Position numbers and translations under genes: made by a program. This document shows positions 28,095 to 36,986 of a stretch of 64,000 bases of DNA, piece after piece. The DNA comes from Massiliimalia massiliensis. Lineage in GTDB: Bacteria; Bacillota; Clostridia; Oscillospirales; Ruminococcaceae. Numbering within the stretch: the stretch's first letter is position 1; each line of letters opens with the position of its first letter. The notes under the pieces were generated by a model. That model made no database searches. It was not told the origin of the DNA and saw nothing but the letters and a program-made list of their open reading frames with translations. The DNA is taken from contig NZ_FUHT01000002.1 in the NCBI RefSeq assembly GCF_900155615.1, positions 62,001-126,000 of the forward strand, given 5' to 3'.

Positions 28095-28796
28095 ATGGCC
28101 TTTGTAGAGTTTCAGGATGTGACAAAACTTTACCATATGGGCGAAATTACCATTGCGGCTGCTGATGGGATCACCTTCTCGGCAGAGCAGGGTGAATTCG
28201 TCATTATTGTCGGGCACAGCGGCGCCGGCAAGACAACGGTACTGAATATGCTCGGCGGGATGGATACCTGCACCAGCGGTACCATTATGCTTGATTCCAA
28301 AAGGATCAGCAGCTATACCCCGCGCCAGTTAATTGAATACCGCCGCCATGATATCGGGTTTGTGTTCCAGTTTTACAATCTGGTGCAGAACCTGACCGCG
28401 CTGGAAAATGTAGAGCTGGCGGCGCAGATCTGCGACAATCCGCTCGACGCAGCCATGGTGCTGGAGGAGGTCGGGCTGGGTAACCGGATGAATAATTTTC
28501 CCGCTCAGCTTTCAGGCGGCGAGCAGCAGCGGGTGGCAATCGCACGTGCGATCGCCAAGAATCCCAAGCTGCTGTTATGTGACGAACCAACCGGAGCGCT
28601 CGACTACAACACCGGAAAAACCATCCTGCAGCTCTTGCAGGACACCTGCCGGAATAACGGACAGACTGTTATTGTCATCACCCACAACCAGGCGTTTACC
28701 GCAATGGCCGACCGCGTGGTCAAAATCAAGAGCGGGAAAGTGGTTGATATCCAGACAAACCCCAACCCTGTGTCGGCGGAAAGGATTGAGTGGTAA
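28095..28796 (+). CDS. ABC transporter ATP-binding protein (MacB/LolD type)
   Basis: 233 residues. Walker A is GHSGAGKT, the Q-loop is FVFQFYNL, the signature is [14 protein letters not shown] and Walker B is [12 protein letters not shown], followed by the H-loop ITHN. This is the FtsE/LolD/MacB subfamily, which powers FtsX-type permeases. Its stop codon overlaps the ATG of the permease gene (TAATG), so the two are translationally coupled. Mechanotransmission-type transport or cell-wall regulation are both possible for such pairs. Confidence 0.92.
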   Translation: MAFVEFQDVTKLYHMGEITIAAADGITFSAEQGEFVIIVGHSGAGKTTVLNMLGGMDTCTSGTIMLDSKRISSYTPRQLIEYRRHDIGFVFQFYNLVQNLTALENVELAAQICDNPLDAAMVLEEVGLGNRMNNFPAQLSGGEQQRVAIARAIAKNPKLLLCDEPTGALDYNTGKTILQLLQDTCRNNGQTVIVITHNQAFTAMADRVVKIKSGKVVDIQTNPNPVSAERIEW

Positions 28797-31700
28797 TGAA
28801 AAAGGCATTCCGGACTGACGTTGTCCGCTCTATTACCCATTCCCTGAGCCGTTTTTTTGCAATCCTGATGATTGTTGCGCTTGGGACAGGGTTTTACACC
28901 GGACTTCGCTCTACCTCACCGGATATGAAGCTGACTGTGGACGATTACTGTGATGAAGGCCGCATGATGGATCTCCATGGTGTTTCTACCATGGGCTTCA
29001 CCGATGAGGACGTTGCGGCAATCCGGGCAACTGAGGGCGTTTCCAGCGTCATGGCCGGATATACAGTAGATGCGATCAGCCGGCTGGATGGAAAAGACAG
29101 GGTAATCCGCATCCATTCCCTTCCTGCCAATCTCTCAGAGGATAATAAAGACTATCTGAACCGCCCTGTAGTTGTAAAGGGCCGGCTGCCGGAAAAGTCC
29201 GGGGAATGTGTGGTCAGCAAAGACAATCTGTTCGATTCGGAGGATGTCATCGGCAGTACGATTACTCTGACAGACAAAGACGGTTCTCTGGGTGACCAGA
29301 TCAAAACTAAGGAATACACTATCGTCGGAATTGTGGATTCCTCTTATTACCTTTCTTTTTCCTTGGGAAGCACCGAGCTTGGGAGCGGAAACCTTGACTA
29401 TTATATGTATATCCCGGAAACGGATTTCTCCCAGCCCGCCTATACCGATCTCTTTGTCACGGTAATCGGAGCCGCAGATTTGTCTGCCTTCTCGGACGAT
29501 TATGAAGAGCTTGTTTCCCAGGCCTCCGACCGGCTGGAGGAGCTGGCGGATGTCCGTACCCCACTCCGGCTGGAGGAAATTCGCGCAGAAGCACAGCAGG
29601 AGCTTGATGACGCAAGGCAGGAATATGAGGATGCGAAGAAAGAAGCGGACGATAAGCTTGCCGATGCAGAGCAGACGCTCCGGGACGCAGAGCAGGAAGT
29701 CGAGGACAGCGAGCAGAGGCTTGCTGACGCAAAGCAGACGCTCCAGGACGGAGAAGCGGCATGGAAAGACGGCATAGCAGAATATGAGGACGGTATCGCT
29801 TCGCTGAAGGAAGAAAAAGAAAAAGCGGAAAAAGACCTCTCTGACGCGCAAAAGCAGATCGATGATAAACGTACAGAGCTGGAGGATACGCAAACCGAGC
29901 TGCAGGCATCCAAAAAGGAATTGGACCGCGGCGCCGCGCAGATTGAACAGACCCGTCTCGCTCTTGCACAGATGGATTTACAGCATCAGGATCTCATCGA
30001 CCAGCTCGATCAGGCGGAAGAGGACGGCGATCAGGCGCTGATCGATTCCCTTGCCGCGCAGATCGAACAGTTAACCAAAACGATGCAGCCGATGCAGCTT
30101 GCCGTAGATTCCTATGACGATAACCTTCAAAGAGTTACGTCCGGGCTCAGCGCGGTAAAAGACGGTTTCGCACAGCTTGATGAGCAGCAGAAACTGTTGG
30201 ATCAGTCCAAGCAGGAAGCAGAGGATACCTTTACAGAAGCAGAAGAAAAACTCGAAAAAGCCAAAAAACAGCTTGACAAAAGCCGTACAGATTTAGATAA
30301 TGGTTATGTTGAGCTGCAGGAGAATTCCCAGAAGCTTACGGATGCAAAGCAGGAGATAGAAGACGGCTGGGAAGAATATGAAGCCCAGAAGCAGGAGGCA
30401 GAGGAAGAGCTTGACGACGCAAAGCAAAAGCTCGATGACGGACAGAAGGAGCTTGACGAGCTGGAAAAGCCTACCTGGTACTGGCTGGACCGGGACACTA
30501 ATGTAGGATTTGCAAGCATGTCAGAGGATTCTGAACGAATCGCTTCCCTTTCAACCGTATTCCCAATCATCTTTTTCCTGGTTGCCGCCCTGGTTGCCCT
30601 GACCACCATGACCAGAATGGTGGAGGAGGAACGTACCCTGATCGGCACCTACAAGGCGCTGGGCTACCGCAGCCGCACGATCATGGCAAAATATCTGATC
30701 TATGCGCTCCTGGCTACCCTGATCGGCTGTGTGCTGGGAATCCTGGTTTGCAATTCGCTGATCCCGGTGGTATGCTGGAACTCGTACCGCATTATGTATA
30801 CAGCGCCGGACATCCAGATGCCGTTAAACTGGGGGTATGCAGCAGCCGGATGCGCCGCCTCCCTGCTCTGTACGTTAGGGGCGACGTTCCTGTCCTGTTT
30901 CTCAATCCTGCGGGAATCCCCGTCAGCCTTGATGCAGCCAAAGGCTCCTAAGGCCGGGAAACGGATTCTGCTGGAACGGATTACGCCGGTTTGGAAACGG
31001 CTGACCTTTATCCATAAGGTGACTGCCAGGAATTTATTCCGGTATAAAAAGCGCCTGTTCATGACCATCATCGGGATAGCAGGCTGTACTGCCCTTCTGC
31101 TTACCGGGTTTGGCATCAAGGATTCTGTGTCCGCAGTCGTTGGGCTGCAATATTCCGAAATATTCCATTATGACGCCACAATCCAAATTCAGTCGGAAGA
31201 AGAATTTGGAGAAGCCGGCAAAGCGGTATTAGAGGATTCTAAAAATTTCAGCGATTACCTTGTCACAGACACCAAGCTAATCGATATCACAGCCGGGGAG
31301 AAGACACAGTCCGGTTATTTGGTAGTCCCGGAGCAGACCGGCCGGATTTCCGATTTTATCACTCTGCGAAGCCGGATCGGCGGAAAGGAAATCCCATTCG
31401 ACAAGGATTCTGCCGTCATCACAGAAAAACTGGCCTCCAAGCTGGGGATCGGAGTCGGAGACACCGTATCGCTCCAGAACAGCGATAATGAATATTGTGA
31501 CTTTATCATTACCGGTGTGACTGAAAACTATATCTACAGCTATCTTTATATTGCCCCGGAGCAATTTGAGGCGGTGATGGGGGAAGCACCCGATTACCAG
31601 CAGATTATTGCTGTTTCGACGGCGCAGAACGAGGAGGACGAGTCGCGGCTTTCCGATCTCCTGCTGTCGCAGGACGGCGTGAATACCGTCCGCTTTACCA

Positions 31701-32140
31701 GCTCGCTCAGCGAAAATTTTGATACCATGATCGCGAGCCTCGACTATGTCATTATGGTAATTGTCCTTTTCGCGGGACTGCTGGCATTCATCGTGCTTTA
31801 TAACCTTACGAATATCAATATTACAGAGCGGCAGCGTGAAATCGCTACTATCAAGGTGCTCGGCTTCTTTGATACGGAGGTCGGTTCCTATGTGTTCCGA
31901 GAAACCAGCATCCTGACAATCATCGGAAGTCTGCTGGGATTGGTTCTCGGCGTCATCCTGCATCACTTTACGATTACCACTGTTGAGGTAGACATGGTGA
32001 TGTTCGGCCGGGAGGTCAAACCGCTCAGCTTTATCCTGGCGCTTGCCCTGACCATCCTTTTCGCTGTATTGGTGGATCTGGTCATGTACCGCAAGCTGAA
32101 AAAAGTCTCTATGGTGGAAAGCCTGAAATCCATAGAATAA
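28796..32140 (+). CDS. FtsX-like permease with long extracellular coiled coil
   Basis: 1114 residues. TM1 is near residues 17-38. A MacB-like periplasmic-type domain follows, then about 300 residues of heptad-rich coiled coil (about 259-556), rich in Glu, Asp, Gln and Lys with repeated DAxQxLxDAE-like units. An FtsX core follows (TMs from about 587) and a second FtsX half at the C-terminus. Large extracellular coiled coils of this kind in FtsX permeases usually contact wall hydrolases or secreted partners. The ATG at 28796 overlaps the ABC stop; a GTG two codons upstream is an alternative. No two-component system adjoins it. Confidence 0.88.
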   Translation: MKKAFRTDVVRSITHSLSRFFAILMIVALGTGFYTGLRSTSPDMKLTVDDYCDEGRMMDLHGVSTMGFTDEDVAAIRATEGVSSVMAGYTVDAISRLDGKDRVIRIHSLPANLSEDNKDYLNRPVVVKGRLPEKSGECVVSKDNLFDSEDVIGSTITLTDKDGSLGDQIKTKEYTIVGIVDSSYYLSFSLGSTELGSGNLDYYMYIPETDFSQPAYTDLFVTVIGAADLSAFSDDYEELVSQASDRLEELADVRTPLRLEEIRAEAQQELDDARQEYEDAKKEADDKLADAEQTLRDAEQEVEDSEQRLADAKQTLQDGEAAWKDGIAEYEDGIASLKEEKEKAEKDLSDAQKQIDDKRTELEDTQTELQASKKELDRGAAQIEQTRLALAQMDLQHQDLIDQLDQAEEDGDQALIDSLAAQIEQLTKTMQPMQLAVDSYDDNLQRVTSGLSAVKDGFAQLDEQQKLLDQSKQEAEDTFTEAEEKLEKAKKQLDKSRTDLDNGYVELQENSQKLTDAKQEIEDGWEEYEAQKQEAEEELDDAKQKLDDGQKELDELEKPTWYWLDRDTNVGFASMSEDSERIASLSTVFPIIFFLVAALVALTTMTRMVEEERTLIGTYKALGYRSRTIMAKYLIYALLATLIGCVLGILVCNSLIPVVCWNSYRIMYTAPDIQMPLNWGYAAAGCAASLLCTLGATFLSCFSILRESPSALMQPKAPKAGKRILLERITPVWKRLTFIHKVTARNLFRYKKRLFMTIIGIAGCTALLLTGFGIKDSVSAVVGLQYSEIFHYDATIQIQSEEEFGEAGKAVLEDSKNFSDYLVTDTKLIDITAGEKTQSGYLVVPEQTGRISDFITLRSRIGGKEIPFDKDSAVITEKLASKLGIGVGDTVSLQNSDNEYCDFIITGVTENYIYSYLYIAPEQFEAVMGEAPDYQQIIAVSTAQNEEDESRLSDLLLSQDGVNTVRFTSSLSENFDTMIASLDYVIMVIVLFAGLLAFIVLYNLTNINITERQREIATIKVLGFFDTEVGSYVFRETSILTIIGSLLGLVLGVILHHFTITTVEVDMVMFGREVKPLSFILALALTILFAVLVDLVMYRKLKKVSMVESLKSIE

Positions 32141-32173
32141 GAAAAGAGAAGAAGAAAAAGGAGTTTACAGCCA

Positions 32174-32644
32174 ATGTATTACAGTTTTATCATGCTCAAG
32201 CCGGATGCGCTTCAGAAGCATCTCGTGGAGGACATCATGCAGTATTTCAAACGGGAAGGAATCGAGATTGAACGACTCGGCTACAAAAAGGTAGACGAAG
32301 CGCTTGTTTCCACCCACTATGCGCATGTAATCGAGAAGTACGGGGAAGGCTTCCGGAATAACCTGATGGATTATTTCAACGGGAAGGATACAATCCCGAT
32401 GATTTTAAAGAGCGAAAAGAGTTCCCTGATTGCCGATATCCGCCGCATTGTCGGAGCGACAGACCCGTCCAAAGCGGATCAGGGTACGATCCGAGGCGAC
32501 TTGGGAGACGATTCGTTCGAACGGTGTGCAAACGAGCACCGGAGCTGCTACAACCTGATCCACGCAAGCGACAGCCCCGAAACCGCGAAAGAGGAAACCG
32601 CCGTCTGGTTTGGACAGGATGTCTCAAAACTGTATTTCGGCTAA
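32174..32644 (+). CDS. ndk: Nucleoside-diphosphate kinase
   Basis: 156 residues. It balances NTP and dNTP pools by a phospho-histidine mechanism; the catalytic His130 is in YNLIHASDSPETA. MLKPDAL near the start, GATDP and GTIRGDLG are the other family signatures. It is slightly longer than the standard ~140-150 residues because of a short insertion before the active-site segment (SFERCANEHRS). It follows the FtsX gene by 33 bases and ends at a strong terminator, so it may be co-transcribed with the ABC system. Confidence 0.92.
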   Translation: MYYSFIMLKPDALQKHLVEDIMQYFKREGIEIERLGYKKVDEALVSTHYAHVIEKYGEGFRNNLMDYFNGKDTIPMILKSEKSSLIADIRRIVGATDPSKADQGTIRGDLGDDSFERCANEHRSCYNLIHASDSPETAKEETAVWFGQDVSKLYFG

Positions 32645-32650
32645 TTCAGC

Positions 32651-32685
32651 AAAAAGAGGAAAGGGGGTATCCCTTTCCTCTTTTT
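32651..32685. terminator. Bidirectional terminator ndk / DUF1015 gene
   Basis: A 15-bp A/G-rich perfect stem (32651-32665 with 32671-32685) has T-runs on both strands between convergent genes. Confidence 0.9.
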
Positions 32686-32689
32686 TGTT

Positions 32690-33970
32690 CTATTTGATTT
32701 TCCGTGCTTCCAGATAAAACCGCTTATCACATGCCTCGCCCATCGAAAAGGTTTTCCGTGGCAATGCACCGTCCAAAATCACAGTACGGAACAGCTCCGA
32801 TTTATTCATACAAGGAAGCAGGAATCCAATATTCCCTGATCCTTCCCCACACAGCTCTCTGACTACCTTTTCCCCGTGGATATAGTCGATCTCGCCGTCA
32901 AACTCCTTGAGATAGGCGTCCAAAAATTTCTGCAGCGTTCCTACGGCCAGATTGCTTTCCGGACATTGTACCGCAGCCGGTATTGTCTTTCCGTCCACGA
33001 CCACGTCAAACGTCTGTGCCCCGGATACCGGCGTTTCAGAAAGGCTAAGAGCCGTTTTCATCTTTTCCATCAGATGTTTTGCATCGGCGCCAAAAACCAC
33101 CCGGTGGATCGCCTCAAACTGCAGGGATTCATCGTGGAGGTTCACCAGCTCTACCAGTGCATACCGCGCAGGATGCACTGCCGCCTGGCCAGGAGGTAAT
33201 TCCTGCTTAAGCTTATCATAGCAGGCCTTTGCTGTTGCAAGGGAATGGTTCCCGTCTCCGACCGCGAACAGCATCGGGGCTTCCCCCTCCACCTGATATT
33301 TTTGTTCAAACGCCTTCTGGGTACAAAGCGAAGCGAGCTTATGGTTCAGTTCCTTTGCCTGCGTCCCGTTTAACAGCCATCCGCGCAGACGGCCGCTTTC
33401 CTCCATCAGCTCAAAATCATATACCGGCTCCATTTGGGCTGCTTTGCGCCCAATCGGTTCAATCACCTGCTTGTCTCCATCGTCGAGCAGCAGCATAATG
33501 TGCGGCAGCTCCAGCCGTGCGTTTTCCCTGATTTTAACCCGGGGCGGGATGCGCTCCAGCACCGTCCCCTCGGTTGCACGGATCAGGCTTCCGGATCCTT
33601 TCCGGTAATCATACTGCTCCAGATCAACCGTTCCGATCAGCCCGCGACGTACAGCACCGTTTCTTAGCGTCCGTTCCGCATATACAAAGCTATTCGGATA
33701 GCAGGCAAAATATCCCTGCTCCAGCAGTTCATCCATGCTGCGGTTGATCGAGTCAATTCTCGCGGCGAACCCATCCTTTTTCAGATCAATTTCCGGAAAG
33801 ATAAGGTGGTATGCGGAGGGCACTCCTTCCGCCTGTCTCCTTACCCGTTCCCAGTAGTCTGGCTCGGAGGTGTATTGGTCGCAGGCAACCACACTGAATG
33901 TCCGAAGGTCGCTCCCCTGTTTCGGCAGCAAAATGTCCGCAGGATAAAAATAAGCTGTTTCTCTTTTCAT
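32690..33970 (-). CDS. DUF1015 family protein
   Basis: 426 residues of the widespread but uncharacterised DUF1015 family, recognised from ADILLPK, VVACDQYTSEPDYW near residue 30, and the VGDGNHSLATAKA segment in the middle. No signal peptide or membrane segment is seen. The ATG at 33968-33970 lies only about 9 bases after the hairpin that terminates the upstream gene, and no SD adjoins it; the nearest SD-like sequence (AGGAG) is on the far side of that hairpin. Expression may rely on read-through. Function unknown. Confidence 0.8.
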   Translation of the reverse strand: MKRETAYFYPADILLPKQGSDLRTFSVVACDQYTSEPDYWERVRRQAEGVPSAYHLIFPEIDLKKDGFAARIDSINRSMDELLEQGYFACYPNSFVYAERTLRNGAVRRGLIGTVDLEQYDYRKGSGSLIRATEGTVLERIPPRVKIRENARLELPHIMLLLDDGDKQVIEPIGRKAAQMEPVYDFELMEESGRLRGWLLNGTQAKELNHKLASLCTQKAFEQKYQVEGEAPMLFAVGDGNHSLATAKACYDKLKQELPPGQAAVHPARYALVELVNLHDESLQFEAIHRVVFGADAKHLMEKMKTALSLSETPVSGAQTFDVVVDGKTIPAAVQCPESNLAVGTLQKFLDAYLKEFDGEIDYIHGEKVVRELCGEGSGNIGFLLPCMNKSELFRTVILDGALPRKTFSMGEACDKRFYLEARKIK

Positions 33971-33979
33971 GTCAATTGA

Positions 33980-34009
33980 AAAAGCCCGTCAAATCAGCGG
34001 CGGGCTTTT
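33980..34009 (-). terminator. Terminator of the zinc-ribbon gene
   Basis: AAAAGCCCG (33980-33988) and CGGGCTTTT (34001-34009) form a 9-bp stem with a T-run on the minus strand, just ahead of the DUF1015 start codon. Confidence 0.75.
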
Positions 34010-34027
34010 ATCTCCTCTCTTATGTAA

Positions 34028-34975
34028 TCAGAACAGGCCGTCCTGTTCTATTGTCTTTGCCAAACCGTCTTCAAACACGACAGTAACTACCGCGTCCGGT
34101 TTATATTCCCCGGGCCACGCCGCTGTAAAGTCATCGCCGTCCTGGGTAATGACAACCCCGTCCCCGCCAATAATCGAACTGATTTCCGCATAGGTCATTC
34201 CGGGCGTCAGCTGGGCATATTCCTGATTGGAAACACCGTTCGGCAGGACAGATTCCCCTTCATCCTCCGGGATCTGTTCAGGTGCAGATTCCTCACTGTT
34301 CTGTCCGTTTTCATTAAAATACCGTTCCATGAAGTCGTCAAAGTCCTCATAGCTTTCATCATACTGGTTATGCGAGGAACCATCTCCAGACGAATAAAGA
34401 CTGTAGTTCTTATCCAGAGAATCGATCATATGAATCAAAAAGCTCGTGTAGCCAAAGACAAACAAAATAGGGAGAATCACCACCAGAAAGACAAACGCCA
34501 GCACTACCAGTACAATAACCCAGGTCTTTGGCTTGGGCTGCGGAGGCAACGGCTGTCTTGAATTCCGGTAGTTCTCCGTAAAGGAATTCCCCTGTTGTCC
34601 GGCGCCATTCCAGCCGTTTGGCTGACAGCCCGTATTGACCTGATCGCCGGGCCGCCGGTTCCCGGCGAAATAGCCGCACTGTCCGCAGAAATTCCCTCTC
34701 AGAACATTTCCGCATTTGGGGCAGATACCAAAGGGACGCCGGTCCTCTGCGTTCCAGCCGGTGCGCTGCCGGTCATTCTGCATTCCAGCCGGTTCCTGCC
34801 TCGGCGGCTGCTCCTGGCCGGAAAGCGGCGCGGAGTCTCCCGCCGCAAACTGCGTCTGGCGGATTTGAGCTCTATGCGGGAAATAGTCGTATTGGGTATA
34901 GTCAAGTGTTCCAGGTGTTTTGCATTTCGGACAGACATCGCCGGCATATTCCATACCGCACACCTTACATATCAT
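34028..34975 (-). CDS. Double zinc-ribbon membrane protein with BLIP-like C-terminal domain
   Basis: 315 residues. Two treble-clef zinc ribbons (C-x2-C...CPKC at about 3-18 and CPKC...CGQC at about 85-100) are joined by a Pro/Gln-rich linker. A single TM helix (about 150-172) and an acidic linker follow. The C-terminal domain beginning YAQLTPGMTYAEISSIIG resembles BLIP/SmpA-like lipoprotein modules. The topology is ribbon-inside, C-domain-outside. Function unknown; similar mosaics are common in Clostridia. The ATG has AAGGAG at about 9 bases. Confidence 0.7.
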   Translation of the reverse strand: MICKVCGMEYAGDVCPKCKTPGTLDYTQYDYFPHRAQIRQTQFAAGDSAPLSGQEQPPRQEPAGMQNDRQRTGWNAEDRRPFGICPKCGNVLRGNFCGQCGYFAGNRRPGDQVNTGCQPNGWNGAGQQGNSFTENYRNSRQPLPPQPKPKTWVIVLVVLAFVFLVVILPILFVFGYTSFLIHMIDSLDKNYSLYSSGDGSSHNQYDESYEDFDDFMERYFNENGQNSEESAPEQIPEDEGESVLPNGVSNQEYAQLTPGMTYAEISSIIGGDGVVITQDGDDFTAAWPGEYKPDAVVTVVFEDGLAKTIEQDGLF

Positions 34976-35034
34976 GGTTAGGACTCCTTCTATATTATCG
35001 TTACATTTTAAACTTATTCCTCTATATCAATGTC

Positions 35035-35063
35035 ATTATAACAAATGAGGGCAGAAAAGTAAA
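35035..35063 (-). promoter_or_regulatory. Promoter of the zinc-ribbon gene
   Basis: On the minus strand TTTACT (35058-35063), a 17-base spacer and TATAAT (35035-35040) with an extended TGT ahead of it. Confidence 0.7.
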
Positions 35064-35153
35064 TCTATTTTCCCTTCACAATCTGTATAAAGCATTGACA
35101 AAATGTGAAAAATATTCAAAATTTAAGTTTCTGTAAACCCCCTGAAATAAAGA

Positions 35154-35182
35154 TTGAAACAAACCCCTTTTCATGATACAAT
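35154..35182 (+). promoter_or_regulatory. Promoter of the NfeD-SPFH operon
   Basis: TTGAAA (35154-35159), a 17-base spacer and TACAAT (35177-35182), about 35 bases before the ATG. Confidence 0.75.
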
Positions 35183-35223
35183 AACAATGACATCTTGGGA
35201 ATTGTAAAAGAAGGAGGTCTTTC

Positions 35224-35661
35224 ATGTACGAATTGATTTTCTGGGGAGCGTTATTCATCGTTTTGGTTATCGCCGAATCGATCTCTCTCCAGCTTGTCTC
35301 GATTTGGTTCGCTGTAGGAAGCGCAGCGGCGTTTATCGCTTCCCTGTTCCACGCGCCGATCTTAGTCCAAATCATCCTGTTCCTTGTGATCTCTACCCTG
35401 CTGCTGATCTTCACCCGCCCGATTGTCTGCAAAGCAAAGGCCACGCATAAACCGACTAATGCAGATGCGGTGATTGGAAAAGAGGGCGTAGTGACTGAAA
35501 AAATTGATAACCTGCGGGGCGTTGGCCGCGTACAGGTTGACGGCCTTTCCTGGAATGCACGAAGCGAGGATAACCTTATCATAGAAAAAGACGCTGTCAT
35601 TCAGATTGGACGGATTGAAGGCGTTACCGTTTTTGTCAAAGAAGTGAAAGCTTCAAATTAA
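35224..35661 (+). CDS. NfeD-like membrane protein
   Basis: 145 residues: two to three N-terminal membrane segments (about 5-75), then a small OB-fold soluble domain starting ADAVIGKEGVVTEKI. NfeD proteins pair with SPFH/stomatin proteins in membrane microdomain organisation, and the SPFH gene begins 14 bases downstream. This is the short, protease-free NfeD form. The ATG has a very strong AAGGAGG SD. Confidence 0.88.
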   Translation: MYELIFWGALFIVLVIAESISLQLVSIWFAVGSAAAFIASLFHAPILVQIILFLVISTLLLIFTRPIVCKAKATHKPTNADAVIGKEGVVTEKIDNLRGVGRVQVDGLSWNARSEDNLIIEKDAVIQIGRIEGVTVFVKEVKASN

Positions 35662-35675
35662 AGGAGGACATTATT

Positions 35676-36635
35676 ATGCCGTATTTACCATTCAGCCCGG
35701 AACTGATTATTGTTCTGGTCGTTATTCTGATCATTCTCATCTTCCTGATTTCCCGGATTAAGATCGTTCCGCAGGCACAGGTTTATGTGATCGAACGTCT
35801 TGGAACCTACAGCGGAACATGGGCGACAGGTATCCATTTCCTGGTTCCATTCCTGGACCGGATTGCCAAAAAGGTTTCCCTAAAGGAATTTGTGGTTGAC
35901 TTTAAACCGCAGCCTGTAATCACCAAGGATAACGTTACGATGCAGATCGATACCGTCGTATTCTACCAGGTGACCGACGCAAAGCTTTACACCTACGGCG
36001 TAGAACGTCCAATGTCTGCCATCGAAAACCTGACCGCAACCACACTGCGTAATATTATCGGAGATCTGGAGCTTGACCATACTCTGACCTCCCGCGATTT
36101 TATCAACAGCAAAATCACTACCATCCTGGATGAATCCACCGACCGCTGGGGCATCAAGGTAAACCGTGTAGAGCTCAAAAATATTATTCCGCCCGCTGAA
36201 ATTCAGGACGCGATGGAAAAACAGATGAAGGCGGAACGGGAACGCCGTGAATCCATCCTCCGTGCCGAAGGAGAAAAGAGAAGCTCTATCCTGGTGGCGG
36301 AAGGCCAGAAGGAAAGCCAGATCCTCCGCGCGGAAGCAGAAAAACAGGCGACAATCCTTCAGGCGGAAGCTGTGAAAGAGCAGAAAATCCGCGAGGCTCA
36401 GGGTGAAGCAGAAGCGATTGAAATGGTGCAGAAGGCGCTGGCCGACAGCATCGTCCTCCTGAATGAGGCAAACCCGAACCAGCAGGTTCTGGCTCTCAAG
36501 AGCCTGGAAGCGTTTGCAAAAGCCGCAGACGGGAAGGCGACCAAGATCATTATTCCAAGCGACCTGCAGGGCTTTGCTGGTTTGGCTGCCTCCGCAAAGG
36601 AGCTGTTCAGCGACGACGCAGTAAAAAAATCATAA
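35676..36635 (+). CDS. SPFH/stomatin-family protein (QmcA-like)
   Basis: 319 residues. An N-terminal TM (about 10-27) precedes the SPFH/Band-7 domain (VPQAQVYVIERLGTY ... HFLVPFLDRIA ... ATTLRNIIGDLELD). A long charged helix follows (about 180-255, KQMKAERERRESILRAEGE), then a short C-terminal tail. It should assemble into large membrane-bound rings with NfeD, possibly modulating proteases such as FtsH. The ATG follows AAGGAGG. No strong terminator is seen after the stop. Confidence 0.92.
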   Translation: MPYLPFSPELIIVLVVILIILIFLISRIKIVPQAQVYVIERLGTYSGTWATGIHFLVPFLDRIAKKVSLKEFVVDFKPQPVITKDNVTMQIDTVVFYQVTDAKLYTYGVERPMSAIENLTATTLRNIIGDLELDHTLTSRDFINSKITTILDESTDRWGIKVNRVELKNIIPPAEIQDAMEKQMKAERERRESILRAEGEKRSSILVAEGQKESQILRAEAEKQATILQAEAVKEQKIREAQGEAEAIEMVQKALADSIVLLNEANPNQQVLALKSLEAFAKAADGKATKIIIPSDLQGFAGLAASAKELFSDDAVKKS

Positions 36636-36705
36636 CCTGAAAAGAGGTTGTATATTATCACTATTTATCTGAAAAAACGAAGAAAAAAATTAAAGATTTC
36701 AGATA

Positions 36706-36734
36706 TTGCAATCTTTTGTAAAATAAGGTAAACT
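36706..36734 (+). promoter_or_regulatory. Promoter of the 34-codon mini-gene / pur leader
   Basis: TTGCAA (36706-36711), a 17-base spacer and TAAACT (36729-36734), 45 bases upstream of the mini-gene ATG. Confidence 0.55.
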
Positions 36735-36778
36735 GGTAATGTACTCGTTCGACAATATCCCAAAAGGAGGATTTTAAA

Positions 36779-36883
36779 ATGACCTGGCATATGGTAGGGT
36801 ATCACAGTTCTCTGAATACTTCCATTTATGGTGCCAGTGCGTCTTTCTTTGACGGGATTTGTGCGGGCAAAATAGCTCAGTAA
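36779..36883 (+). CDS. 34-residue peptide gene upstream of the pur operon
   Basis: The ATG has a textbook AAAGGAGG SD at 8 bases, and the frame runs 34 codons to TAA. The peptide begins MTWHMVGYHSSLNTS and ends GICAGKIAQ, with one Cys and no obvious signal peptide, TM or run of control codons. It has its own promoter and an immediate rho-independent terminator, so it could be a free-standing small protein or a leader peptide controlling read-through into purE. I do not recognise the sequence. Confidence 0.55.
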   Translation: MTWHMVGYHSSLNTSIYGASASFFDGICAGKIAQ

Positions 36884-36886
36884 CCG

Positions 36887-36917
36887 AAAAGCTGCGAATT
36901 TTTCGCAGCTTTCTTTT
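36887..36917 (+). terminator. Terminator/attenuator after the mini-gene
   Basis: AAAGCTGCGAA pairs with TTCGCAGCTTT (11 bp, 3-base loop), followed by CTTTTATTG. It stands 70 bases ahead of purE, so it also acts as a candidate attenuator. Confidence 0.85.
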
Positions 36918-36935
36918 ATTGTTTTATCATTCTTT

Positions 36936-36955
36936 CCGGGATTTTTTTGTCCCGG
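36936..36955 (+). repeat. Second hairpin ahead of purE
   Basis: CCGGGA (36936-36941) and TCCCGG (36950-36955) with a T-rich loop, followed by TTTCTCATTTT. It is terminator-like but weak. No purine-riboswitch core is seen in 36636-36986. Confidence 0.45.
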
Positions 36956-36986
36956 TTTCTCATTTTAAACAGAAAGGATCTTGATT

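Noticed and set aside
36636-36986. Purine or PRPP riboswitch ahead of purE
   Set aside because: I looked for the purine-riboswitch core elements and found none. The region holds a mini-gene, a terminator and a small hairpin instead.
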